This document shows positions 1 through 15,073 of a stretch of DNA of 64,000 nucleotides, piece by piece. The notes under the pieces were generated by a model. The model made no database searches and was not told the origin of the DNA. It was given only the letters and a program-made list of their open reading frames with translations. The stretch lies in assembly GCA_025201375.1 (NCBI GenBank), contig JAIWZP010000090.1, positions 1 to 64,000 on the forward strand, read 5' to 3'. Both the position numbers and the translations under genes were made by a program. Numbering within the stretch: the first letter of the stretch is position 1; every line of letters begins with the position of its first letter. The stretch is from Gongronella butleri (Eukaryota > Mucoromycota > Mucoromycetes > Mucorales > Cunninghamellaceae).

Positions 1-32
1 ATGCAAAAAAATCCATGTCATACAATTTACGC

Positions 33-612
33 ACCTTTATTTGGAAGTGTCAAACCTTAAATTTTTGCAAAAAATCTTGCCCAAAGTAGGCAATTTTCTC
101 AGTAGATCGCCGTTCATGCGTCACTCTTTGGGCTTTTTTCTTACGCTGGGGCGACTTCCCATTTTGTCTGCCAATAGCAAATTGTCGGCGTTACGTACCT
201 GTACGGGATGCATTGATCGCTCGGAGTTCGAAATTTCCCAAATTTGGCATTTTCTGAGATTGAAAAGTGTGACCCCTGAGTGACCCCTGAGTGACCCCTG
301 AATTTTTCAAAAGTGGTCGTAGCGCTTTGGGGGTTTGAGCTTTTTTGTTGCAAACTTCGCGCTGACTTCGATGTCACTGGTTTTGAGCGAGGTTGACCAT
401 GCAGATGGCGAGATGATTGCAAAATAGAACAAATCTGACGTTTTTGGAATTTTCGAGTCCCAAAAAAATTGCGCGGGTTCGTCCTGAGCACTGGTCCATA
501 CAGTAGTTTATGCCGTGAGCTCGTGATGCGTATTTCATTGGCGGGCAAGTACGCTGTAAAAAAATTTCTGGAGGCACAGCAGGCGGGCAAAGTCTGAAAA
601 ACACGTGTTTTT
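33..612. repeat. Dispersed repeat family A, copy 1
   Basis: This block aligns along its length with 23110-23629 plus 24211-24275, and its last ~70 bases recur at 25.65, 25.8, 26.2 and 26.6 kb. It holds three tandem copies of a GTGACCCCTGA unit at about 270-300 where the 23.3 kb copy has two. It carries an uninterrupted version (542-551) of the 10-bp site into which the inverted-repeat element of copy 2 inserted. No open coding frame is conserved between copies. Identity to a known transposon class is not recognised. Confidence 0.8.
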
Positions 613-619
613 TGGCTAT

Positions 620-706
620 CTTATCATACGTACTACTGTATCATCATAGAACAGTATTGTTCTATCATATGATACTGTATCAGCAAGCGGCATTATGGTT
701 ACAGTA
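620..706. repeat. Cluster of TA-type footprints beside repeat A
   Basis: Within 87 bases there are TATCATA (622-628), TACTGTA (634-640), overlapping TATCATA and TATGATA (663-674), TACTGTA (673-679) and TACAGTA (700-706). The same words crowd 21.4-26.9 kb and are almost absent from the gene blocks. The overlap of one footprint with the next suggests repeated insertion and excision at neighbouring TA dinucleotides. Confidence 0.6.
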
Positions 707-782
707 CAACAGGGGAACAGGCAATGTTTATTCATGGACAACAGGGGCAATTTACAAAAAATAAAGCAAGATCAAAACAACT

Positions 783-1241
783 CTACACGGCGCGCTCCAA
801 GTAGCTCTGGATCATGCCCATGGGCGACGCGTCGTACTCCTTGAGAACAATGGTACCGTCCGGCTGAACAAAGGTGTTGGCCTGGACAAACACCTTGCGG
901 GGCTGCTTGTTGCGGATGACAATGTCACGGTACGCGAGCCAGTCGTCAGGGACAGCCGTCTTTTCATTGTACAGCTTGGTTCCCGCTTCGCCGTCGGCCG
1001 TCGCCTTGTACACCATCAGCTGCTCCAAGAATTTGGCCACGGCAGGGCGGCCCACCGATTTGATCTTGGTGCGGTCAAGGTGGATCTCCAGTGAGTCTTG
1101 GCCATCCTTGTCCTTGATCGCCTTGAATTCCAAAAAGCCGTCGCCTGCAGCAAGCATTGTCGACGTGATCGCATAGCGCGCCATCATGTGCGCTTGGCCC
1201 CACTAATAAATTGGACGAATTCTGATGAGACAACACGCGCT

Positions 1242-1275
<34 letters not shown>

Positions 1276-3033
1276 ACCTTTTTGGCAGCGGGATCGTAAA
1301 ACTCAAGGGCGGCGAGGCCGGCACGGGCCATGTTGAGATACATGATGTAGACAATGTCGTCGGCAGCGGCACCCTTGTAGCCAAAGATATCGAGGATGTC
1401 TTCCTCGGGGCCGAGGACAAGGGCAATGCACTCTGCACGGCACTCCTCATAGCTGGAGGCGATGCTCTTGAACACCGAGTTGAACGACTGGCCGCGCGTA
1501 TAGTACGAGTCGACGAGTTTGCCCGTGAACGGATGCTCGACATTGTCAAAGTTGAGTTTTCCATCGTCGCCTTCCATGAACAGCTTGCCCGTGCCGTGGC
1601 CGAGTTCGTGCGTGCCGACCTGCAGCTCAAACGACGGATTGCGCAGCTTGGTGTACAGGGCCAGATCGTCCTCGCGGATGAAAGGGAACTTTTCGCCGGG
1701 CGACGATGCGGAAATCACGTTGCCCAGCGACACGTTCTTGGACCCGAGGATCTGCGTGACCTGCGCATAATTGGGGATGTTGATCCCCGCGGGGATCCCG
1801 CACGTCGCAAAGGCAAGCACCTCGAGCGACGTGAAATCCGGCTTGTTGATCGCGTCGCGCTCAAAGGACGCGGGCCACGGCAGACGCGACACGAATTGCG
1901 GCGCGCTCTCCACCAACTTGTTGAATTTCTCCGTTTGCTCCTTGTTCACCATGGCCACAAACCCTTCCCACTCGGCGCGCACACCCTGCGGGTCGCGGTA
2001 CGTCTCAATGAACCCAATGTTCGTCTCAACGTGCGGATTGATGTCGCGCAGCCAATGGCGCTGCGACTCCATGTGGTCCTCGACAGAGCCCGTCTTGAAT
2101 GAGTCGTGGTACGCGTGCAGCATCTTGGACTGGTTGCCGTTGGCCGCCGCCGCCTTGGCTTGATGGATATGCTCATTCACCTTGGTCAGCTCCGCGGCAA
2201 AATCGCCATAGCGAATTGTCAATGTCGCACCATTGTCCAACGCGTGCGACTCGGTCTTTTTGTCCGTGGACGCCACCAAGAGCTCATACGCGCCATCGTC
2301 TTGCTTGAAAAGGCGCGTGTTCAAGGGGTCCACGTTGATTTTTTCCAAAAAGGCCTGGATGGTCTTGATGTCGTCCTTTGTAATGTTGGCCGAGTAGTAT
2401 CCCGAGACGTGGCCGTCGTCTGGGTAGCCCAGCAAGTTGCGCGGTGCCGCATCGACATTGTAAATCTCGTCCTCGACGTCATCAAACACCGTGACCAAGT
2501 CCTGGTCGGCGGCCGCCGCGACAATGCGGCGGAACTCATCCTTGCCAATGCGCGGAATGAATTTTTCGTCGCCAAACGACTTGTAATTGCTGAGATTCCC
2601 CAAAAATTGGCCACAGTATTGGAGCATAGCATCAAAGGCATCGGGTGACACGCCGCTACAAAAGGAAATAAGCGATCCGTTTAGGCAAGCTGGCTCTCGT
2701 TTTTCTCTTTTCAGGGCAAAAATGCACCATCTTGGGCAGACGTGTTTCACTTTTTTTTTTTCAATTTTACCTCTTGTCCTGGAGGGTCTGGGCTTCGACG
2801 AGCTGGCCATCGCGTGTCGAAAAGAGCTTAAGAATCAAATCATAGATGGATGCGGCGGCAGGATTCGTCTGTGTCATGACAATACGCGTGCCTTCAAAGG
2901 CAGCGCGCGACATATGGTGTGCATACAGCTTCTCCTTGGGCGACAGCGCTTCAAAATACGGCTTGGCCTCCAAACGGGCAAACGGCGTCTTTTCATCGGC
3001 CAGGTAGCGATTGTGTTGCGTGGTGTTGGTCAT
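783..3033 (-). CDS. DPP3: Dipeptidyl peptidase III (M49 metallopeptidase)
   Basis: Exons 2771-3033, 1278-2655 and 783-1202 give about 686 residues, the usual size for cytosolic DPP III, which removes dipeptides from the N-terminus of peptides using a zinc ion. The start is the ATG at 3033; the reading begins MTNTTQHNRYLADEK. The zinc site is readable: HELGH followed by GTGKLF at about residue 420, then EECRAE roughly 50 residues later, which supplies the third zinc ligand. The C-terminal part has WGQAHMMARYAI, typical of the family. Odd: nearly all characterised DPP III enzymes have the hexapeptide HELLGH; here one leucine codon is missing, leaving a thermolysin-like HExxH. The gene is divergently transcribed from PKC1. 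Family assignment is very secure; whether the shortened motif changes activity is unknown. Confidence 0.95.
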
Positions 3034-3668
3034 GGTGCGACAGTGAGCAGCGAAGCGGCGGGCAAAGGGCCGAGGGGTAAGGCGAAGGGATAAAAAAATG
3101 GTGAAAAAGAAAGAGAAAAAAAAAGGGAAAAACAAAAAAAGCGAGAGAAAAAAGAGTTTCGTGTCTGAAAAAAAAGTGGCACACACGGGAACGGTGTGTG
3201 CGGTGGTAAAAAGGGCAAAAACAACAATGCGCTTGCCCTTTCCCAAAGACCCAAAACCTGAGGAGCGTGTGAATCGCAGCCAATCAGCGCGCGGGGTTGG
3301 TCAACCCCCCCTTTTTTTGCGCTCTCCTTTCCCTCATCCCCTATATTTTTTCGACTTTTTCGCTTGGCTATTTTCTCTTGAAAGGAGACGCTTTCCACTG
3401 GATTCAAATGCACAGCCACCTGTGTAGGCTGAGCTGCCAATGAGCAATCACAAAAAAAAAAAAAGCACGGTTCACAGAAAAAAAAGGGAAAAAGCGGGCT
3501 GGGATTTTTTTTTTTTGGTCTGCCCTAGCAAGACAGCGTGTTTCCCTTTTTTTTTTCGCAACCCCCGCTTTCCTTCTTTGGGTCCTCCTTTTTCTTTTTT
3601 TCTTTTTTTCGCTCTCTTTGTGCCTTTTTTTTTTTTATCAGTTTTGCTTGTTGTTCTTTCCCTTGTCC
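3034..3668. promoter_or_regulatory. Bidirectional intergenic region DPP3/PKC1
   Basis: These 635 bases separate two divergent start codons, so both promoters must lie here. The stretch is full of A-runs and T-runs (3110-3180, 3450-3640), typical of nucleosome-depleted fungal promoters. I see no clear TATA box and no open reading frame that looks genuine. Confidence 0.55.
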
Positions 3669-8188
<4,520 letters not shown>

Positions 8189-8449
8189 GGTTGTTTTTTA
8201 AAAAAGAAATAAAAAAAAGCGCTCACTATCGAGGTCGAGAAGGGAAATCGCACGTCATTCATCTACAAAACATGCAAAAAGGCAATCGCTTGTATCATCT
8301 TCCCCATGAATGTCACGAAAATCCAAAAATATGAAAACGGCTCTTTATTTCGCCAAACAGGCATGCTGTAAATCTCCAGCGTGGGCTGGGGAAATGCGAA
8401 GAGAAGTAGGGAGTGCAATTTGCAAGTGTAAAATTGGGTATGGGTCGAG
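8189..8449. other. PKC1 3' flank
   Basis: This is the 3' untranslated region and flank of PKC1. An AATAAA-like signal sits in an A-rich tract at about 8205. Nothing else is recognised before repeat B begins near 8450. Confidence 0.5.
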
Positions 8450-9215
8450 CAACACGCCAGTCAAATTTTGGCCGCTGCGAGCGTCCAAACGAAAATCGAA
8501 AACTTGGGTCCTCAGAATCCCATCAAACTTACACAAAAGAAACTTGGCACGGACAAACCGCGGAAGATCCAAAAAAAGGGCGCAGTCCAGTTGCTCAATG
8601 CCGAGCAATGAGCGATTTTCAATTAAACTTCAAAGGCGTATTGCACGGGGAAAACGCATCCATAGAGCTGCGCCGACGCGTCCATTAGCAAGAGATGCTC
8701 CAGGTGCATACATGTGAAGCAAAAAACCGAACAGGAAAAACAAAGTTGACGCGCCTTTCTGACGCGTCAAAATTAATAATGGACTTTGCAGCGCGTCAAT
8801 TTCCCCAGAACTCGTGTTTTTTTGTGATCACCGATGCCCACGTACGCACCAGGCTGCGCTCTTTCTGATGGTACCCGTTTCACGTCACTGCATGCATTTC
8901 TCGTCGTATTAACCTTGAGCCGAAAAAATGGCTCAAATCGAGTTTTGTGCCGAAACCAGTCGACGGATCCCCCGTTTTTATTTCATTTTTACCGGTTAAC
9001 GAACGTCGTCCACCCAATTGATGAAATGGCGTGTCGATTGGAGGACCTCAAATTTCACGATTTTTCGATCGCTGAGTGTACTGTATCCCTTGGAAAATTC
9101 GCGATTTTCAAACGTATTCATTACACCCCATCTAGGTATCACGGTGCTGTGACAGTGGGCTCATTTGAACGAGAGCGAGCCAGAGGACACGAATTCATGG
9201 ACTACATGAGCAGAT
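8450..9215 (+). repeat. Dispersed repeat family B, copy 1
   Basis: This block aligns with 36440-37190 and in parts with 51840-52520, 58380-58740 and 59160-59770. Shared landmarks in order are GAGCAATGAGC, CGACGCGTCCA followed by an AAGAGATGCTCCAG-like stretch, GACGCGTCAAAATT, a GCTCTTTCTGATG segment, and GATTGGAGGACCT near the 3' end. All copies lie in the same orientation. No terminal inverted repeats and no conserved protein frame were found, so its class is unknown. One TACTGTA footprint-like word sits at 9079-9085, where copy 2 lacks it. Confidence 0.75.
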
Positions 9216-9578
9216 GGCAGTGCAGAGCGTTCATCTGATTATTGACTTACCGAAAAATCGTCGATTTGCAATTAATCGTGTCCAACATCTGGTTATTTTC
9301 CATCGAGACGATGAGCAAGATGAAAAAGAACACATTACTATCCCACGTGAGCAAGTTTAAAAGATTGGTTTTGCTGTGAGCAGATCCTCTTTATCGCATA
9401 AAGCAAGTTATGAATGATTGCTTTGCTTTTAAGCAGATCTTTAATCGAATATAAACAACAAAGGGGAGGATTACAATTGAATGCCAGGGGGAGAGGTGGA
9501 GTGACGGGGTCGAAAGAAGGATGGGGGTGATCATGGACAAGGGAGAGATGCAAAATGATTTTGCTACGCGCGAGGCAT
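9216..9578. other. Intergenic, 3' side of RPS24
   Basis: I see no gene here. The stretch holds the 3' flank of the minus-strand RPS24 gene and the downstream edge of repeat B. Confidence 0.4.
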
Positions 9579-10259
9579 CTATTTCTTGCCAGCGGCGGCA
9601 GCCTTCTTGGTGCCACGGAACTTCTTGGCGCGGTTCTTCTTTTCCTTGCGCTGCTTGCGGCCACCCTTGGGAGCCTCGGCAAGACCGACCTGGAAGGAAG
9701 AAAAAAAAAAAAGCGTGTCAATCGTCTGATTTTCCCCCCATGGATCATCCCATAAAAGACATCAACTTACGCGAACGAGACGGTGCTTGGGCTCGAACTT
9801 CTTGAGGGCCTCGACATTGTCGTAGATCAAAGCAAAGCCGGTGGTGATGCCGCCACCAAAGTGGGTCTTCAAGCCAAAGACGGAGACGACCTCCTTGTCG
9901 GTGCGGTACATCTTGGCGAGCTTCTCACGGAGGTCCTCGCGCGAGACGTTGGCAAGACCGGGGTGGATGATATCGAGCACCATCTGCTTGCGGCCAAGCA
10001 GGCGGTTGGTCATGAACTTGCGAGTGCGAAGGGTGCAGTCAGCCTATGTAACAATGAAAAAAGAAGAAGAAAAAAAGGGCCATCAGGAATTCCATCCTTT
10101 TTATATCATCCATCCATCCATCGCTTCAAAACAAAAGGGCCAATCCATCCATCTGACAATGGCCAAAAAAGTGCATCGTTCGTCTTTGGGATTCTCCAAA
10201 GACGATGTCAAATGTGTTGGAGTTCGCGCTGGCTAGGTGTGTCTTCGTGTACGTACCAT
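9579..10259 (-). CDS. RPS24: 40S ribosomal protein eS24
   Basis: Exons 10257-10259 (just the ATG), 9771-10043 and 9579-9689 give 128 residues. The protein starts [17 protein letters not shown] and contains [12 protein letters not shown] and EPKHRLVR, then a basic tail with [16 protein letters not shown], matching eS24 of the small ribosomal subunit throughout. The start is fixed by the GTACGT donor that follows the initiator codon directly, so the whole coding part of exon 1 is three bases. Ribosomal protein genes often have an intron at or next to the ATG. Transcription is divergent from the bZIP gene. Confidence 0.96.
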
Positions 10260-10873
10260 GTTGAAAAGTGAATAAAGAGGGAGAAAAAAAAAAGCCAGGC
10301 CGCCCTCAAGACGTCTTCCCCTTTTGACAATGGCCTTTTTGCGGGCCCAGCCAATTTCATTGGCCGATCCGTGTGGTCCGGGCCGGAAGCCCACAATGCA
10401 ACTCCGCGTATTTTCCATGGCTCCCATTGGGCCATCCATTGGGTTCTTCATTGTTGCTATTTCACCCTCGGCATGACGCGTTTCAAAATTGGAGATAAAA
10501 AAAAAAAAAGGAAAAAAAAAAAAGAGTAAAAGTGAGTGACAGACAAGGACTCGCGTGATCTCTTTCTAAAAGAGATGAGTGCACCGCGTCGCGCATCTTG
10601 GACCCCAACAGTGGCACAGTCAAAGAGCGCCGATTGCTTCTTCTGTCAGCACCAGGGCTTTCCCACTTGCTGGTTTCAGCTTGTTTTGATGGGCTGGCAT
10701 ACCCATTTTGGACCTTGAACAGAAACCGTGCCAGGCAATTGACAAGGGGCGTACGAAAATAACATTGAAAAAAGAAAAAAAGAGTCTAAGATGGTGCCCT
10801 TTCTCTCATTTTCTCGTGTTCTCTCTCTTTTTTTTCTAATTTTATTTACTTGCTTTCCCCCTCTTTCTCCATC
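10260..10873. promoter_or_regulatory. Bidirectional intergenic region RPS24/bZIP
   Basis: This is a 614-base divergent spacer. It includes A-runs at 10285 and 10498-10524, an ACGCGT word near 10477, and a pyrimidine tract just upstream of the bZIP start. No gene and no clear TATA box are seen. Confidence 0.5.
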
Positions 10874-12002
10874 ATGCATGTCACTGAAGACGCGTCGCCG
10901 TCGTCTCTCCAGCAAGATGCGCGTGGCCAAGAGCAAGCGGCGGCTTCCAATGCATCATCTGCAATGATGCACCGGCCGCCAATGCACAACAATAATAGCA
11001 GCAGCAGCAGCAGCAGCAGCAAGCAGGCCTATTATTACATCACCTGGCCAGTCAACACGTCATCTAATCCATCCACCGAATATGACATGCTGTTGGCGGG
11101 TCATCCCATCACCACCATGTCGTCGCCACCGCTAACAAATGTACCGGCACCACCATTTCTTGCTCATCCATTGCATCCTCTTCAACAACAGCCATTAAAT
11201 CACACGTTTCCACCACAAAGATTAAGAAAAAATTCCGCACCAGCCGCGTCCACGACGTCTTCGCCCATGTATACCTGGGTATCGCATCAAATGTCACAGG
11301 CCGCAGCAGACGCAGGAAATGGTGGGCTTCAGCACCCCGCAGCGCATGCAGCCATTACTCAAGTGCCGCACCATGTCCTTGCCAACAATGCCACGGGGCC
11401 ACAGCCCCCATTGTCGCCGCCAGAACAACATTTAGGCGACCACCCTCCCCATCATCTACTCGAAAAGCCGCAACAGACAACGATCGGCACATCCGCCGCC
11501 ACACACGCATCGCATGCGCCACCGTCCGCATCCAGCAGCATCTCGTCACAAGCAACAAGCCCAGGCGGCCGCGGCGAGGAACAAAAAAGGCAGAGAAACT
11601 TGGAAAAAAATCGAATAGGTAAGATTAAAAAAAAAAAAAGACGCGTTTAAAAAAAAAAAATTACGCCTCGCGTCCCGGGTACATCCGTTGCATTTGAGGA
11701 TGACAAAAAAAGGGGGTGACGAGGGGAACTAGCCACGTGGTCCCCTCTTTTGCTTGACAACTCATTGCTGCATCTCCTTTTTTTTGGGGCTTTTTTTTTT
11801 TTTTTTAGCTGCGTACAAATGCAGGCAGCGTAAAAAGGAATGGCTCCATCAGCTGCAGCAGAATGTCGACGCCCTCACATCGGAGAACGAGCAGCTGCAG
11901 CAGCAGGTCATGGCACTGCGAGAAGAAATCGTCAACCTCAAGACATTACTGCTGACATTTGCGGATTGTCCGCAAGCGCGTGCCAATGGCATGATGTTCT
12001 AG
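10874..12002 (+). CDS. bZIP transcription factor, Atf1/CREB type
   Basis: Exons 10874-11618 and 11809-12002 encode about 312 residues. The long N-terminal part is low in complexity (Ser, Gln, His and Pro runs, including eight serines in a row). The basic region crosses the splice: QKRQRNLEKNRI joins AAYKCRQRKKEWL, followed by a leucine zipper (LQQNVDALTSENEQLQQQV) and ALREEIVNLKTLL, which is how fission-yeast Atf1 and ATF2/CREB-type factors read. It should bind CRE-like sites in the nucleus as a dimer and act in stress responses; the exact target genes cannot be inferred. The Atf1 osmotic-stress domain was not recognised N-terminally. Start is the first ATG in frame. Confidence 0.92.
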
Positions 12003-12160
12003 ACACTCTTTTTCTGAAATAAGATCCTATGTATTATTTACTATACAAAAAAAAAATAAGAAGGGGGGAGCAAGGCAAAATGGTGCAATGGGGGGGGGAA
12101 TGATGATAAAAAATAACGCAAAAAGAGAGAGAGAATAACATAGAATGGAGAGGGGGTACA

Positions 12161-12988
12161 TCAGGCAGTCATTGCCTGCTGGACATTAAGCTTGATGGAC
12201 GATGCGGCACGCTTGACTTTCTTGGAGAAGCTCTTTCGCTTCAAATTGAGGCGCGATGATTCACGGCGGAGGGCACGATTGGCGCCATTGATCATGGACG
12301 TGGGCGACGGCGGGAAGACAAACGAATAAACGGATGTGGGTGGGCTAGATCGGCCGAGGAAGCTGTATCTGCGCTTGGGCAGAGCATTTGATGCATGATT
12401 CGTCGTCTTGGGGGCATTTTGGTCATTTTCAAGGTCATTTTCATGATAATCATGCGGTGGTGGGGTAGGCGGTGCGCGCAATGTCTCTGGAAGCGAGGTA
12501 ATCATTTGCCTCTTGACTTGATCGGCAGCGGCCGCGAGCTTTGCAGGAAGTTGCAGCAACGAGGCCTCTGTACCCTGCATGGTGGCGTTGTTATTGCTGC
12601 TGTCATGGATATTTGGCCCATGCTGCTCTTCCTCCTGCTTCTCCTCCTCCTCCTGCTCCTCCTCCGACAATTGCACCTTGGTCGCCACCATCTCCTTGCT
12701 TGTCGTAAAGCTCGCATGCCCAGAATCCACGGGGGAAGACACAACCGCGTGTGAACACGATCCCTCTGCCTCCAATGATCGGCGCACGGTGACACCAACG
12801 TGATCAGCGCGTTCTTGCACATCCGCCTCGTCAGTGTCGCCCACCGGCTGGCCTTCCGTCGCCTCCAATGGCGCCTCCTCGTCTTGTGTCACAGGGTCCG
12901 TGGGTGGCCAATCATCATCCTCGGCAATCGTCGGTGTTGACGCGCGCCAAATCGACTCGAGATGTAAGATAGAGGACACGCGAAGCAT
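12161..12988 (-). CDS. Unknown acidic/basic low-complexity protein
   Basis: A single open frame of 275 residues starts at 12988. I do not recognise the family. It has an acidic middle with a Glu/Gln run (SEEEQEEEEKQEEEQ), a proline-rich stretch (APPTPPPHDY), and a basic C-terminal end with RRESSRLNLKRKSFSKKVKR that could be a nuclear or membrane-binding region. Possible phosphosites follow the pattern SPPTS and PPSPTS. It converges on the bZIP gene, with about 160 bases between the two stops. It could be a fungal disordered regulator; no function is assigned. Confidence 0.6.
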   Translation of the reverse strand: MLRVSSILHLESIWRASTPTIAEDDDWPPTDPVTQDEEAPLEATEGQPVGDTDEADVQERADHVGVTVRRSLEAEGSCSHAVVSSPVDSGHASFTTSKEMVATKVQLSEEEQEEEEKQEEEQHGPNIHDSSNNNATMQGTEASLLQLPAKLAAAADQVKRQMITSLPETLRAPPTPPPHDYHENDLENDQNAPKTTNHASNALPKRRYSFLGRSSPPTSVYSFVFPPSPTSMINGANRALRRESSRLNLKRKSFSKKVKRAASSIKLNVQQAMTA

Positions 12989-13367
12989 GGCGTTGAAAAA
13001 AAAATGTGAGAGTGAGAGGAAGGTGGGTGAGATATAAAAAAGAGAATGATGAGAAAAAGCGAGTGTGTGCGAGAAGAAAAAAAAGGGCGTTTTATGAGCT
13101 TAAGAAAAAAAAAATAAGGAGGCTGCATGGGCACCAATTTGGAATGTTCACGTTGCCCCATCCATCAAGCGCTAGAAAAAAAGAAAAAAGGCGTGTGCCT
13201 CTCTCGTCTCGCAAAAACTCCAAAAAAGTGTTGAATTGTTTACCGTCTGGATTATGATTCGGTGGTCTTGATTCGAGTGCCATGCATTGTTTGTTTGCGT
13301 CGCACGACAGGGCTTGCCAACTCTCTGCCCAAGGCAGCACACCTATCATCTCATATCATACACACAT

Positions 13368-13403
<36 letters not shown>

Positions 13404-15073
13404 ACATGTAATCACCACCCTCTCTCTTTTTTTTCAACTCTCGCATTTCTTTGTCTGGCGCGCGCGCTGAATGAAAAAGGGAAATGAGCCTCGATCACCC
13501 AGCCAAGGGGGCGTCGAGAAACCCAAAAAAAAAAAAAAAAAAAAAAAGAGGGGGCGTCGGTGGCCAAGGAGGAGGTGGTGTGGCCTGATCGATGACGACG
13601 TGGAGCCAATGGATGGATGTTTCCACATTTCCACCCACTCTTAAAAAAAAAAGACCTCATTAGGTCTGGCTCAATTGAGGGAGGATGCATTGCTTTAGCT
13701 CCTGAAAGGCTTCAAAAAAAAAAAAAAAAGAACAATCTCATACCCACACACCGCAGCTGGAAAATCGAGCTCAATGGGCTCAAGTCCGCCGGGTTTTTGC
13801 GTGCTTCCCCTTTGTGACAAGCCAGGATCCTTTCATTTTTTGACGCATGTGGTGCAAATTGGAATGGTGACACGACAGACAAACCAAAAATCAAACAAAG
13901 CGTAGCAGCAAATGCGCTGGCTTGTCCAACGTGTAACGTGATATGTAATTGGCGACAAGGGGAGGCTCTTTGCAAAAGGCGAGGGGATAGGTTAGCCAGG
14001 AGGAGGAAGAGCAAACGGAAAGCAAAACGCGCAAAAATAAGAAAAAAAAAAGAAAAAATGACATCAACGATGTGTGTGAGTCTCTCATGGCGCGAGGCTT
14101 GCTACCAAACTGGATTGTTGTTGGGGGGGAGGCAAAAACAAGGGAAAGGGGGAAATGCGAAAGATGGTCAATGGACCCAATTGCCCATGGCTCACACACA
14201 GGAGCAATGAAAAAATAAAGGGCCATGCATCCGGAACATCTCGGTCGGCTTTTTGACCCTTCACCCGCAAGGCAAATCGCTCTCGTTTTTCACTCTTGCT
14301 TCATTCGGGTCATCATCGTACACAATTATTAAAGGGCCCTTCACGTTTTGCAAGCGTACACCCTGTTTTTTCCATTTTCCCGACGGGAAAATCTGCAGAT
14401 TTGGGTATTGTGTCCCCTCCCCCTCCTCCCCCGCTTGTCCCCCACTTTGGCCGCGCTCCATTCTCCCCCCGCGCACACTACCAGTATGGGGAAGATTGGG
14501 CCTGGCAATGAATGCGCAACCCCAAGGATCATTGATTTTTTTTAGATCTTCTCACACTCGGTCGTTTACAACGGCCCATCTTGCATCACCCTGCTCTTTT
14601 TTTTATTAGCTACCTTATCGGTGTGATGCGCGCAAACAGGCCGCAATTGTCATTGGAAAAAAAGACGTCATCAAGGTTTTAGTTTTTTTGGGCGTTTCGC
14701 TTTTTTTCAGGTCATGATGCTTTTTTTTTTTCGTTTTGTTTTTGGTGAGGGGCGGGGAAGCCGAGGGACGTGAGGAACGATTTCAACTGGTCGCAAAAAA
14801 GCCATTCTAGCTTTTCCCGCCGGTTGGAAATAATTTGGCGTGATACAAAAAGACAAAACAGGCATTTGTCGGCTCAACTCTATATTGCACCGCTGGGCCC
14901 TGACTGGTTGAACTCGTACGATTTGGCTTTTCCCAACACGTAAAAAGGCCAACGGCACCCTTTTTTAGCCGCCCTTTTTTTTTTTCTTTTCCTTCTTCTT
15001 TTCCTTGGCTTTATATCCGGTGCCTGTAGATTTCCCTTTTTTTCCCCTCTTTTTTCTTTTTTTTCAAGCACCC
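12989..15073. other. 2.1-kb gene-free stretch upstream of hexokinase
   Basis: No coding frame here looks genuine. The stretch contains homopolymer A-runs (13371-13399, 13526-13547, 13634, 13714), pyrimidine-rich tracts from 14400 on, and a short palindromic TTTTCCCGACGGGAAAA at about 14380. A TTTATATCC element at about 15011 lies ~60 bases before the hexokinase ATG and may serve as its TATA region. Confidence 0.45.

Noticed and set aside
1098..2102. Long plus-strand open frame of 334 codons over DPP3
   Set aside because: It is the antisense shadow of the DPP3 exon, with Arg/Val/Leu-biased composition and no recognisable family.
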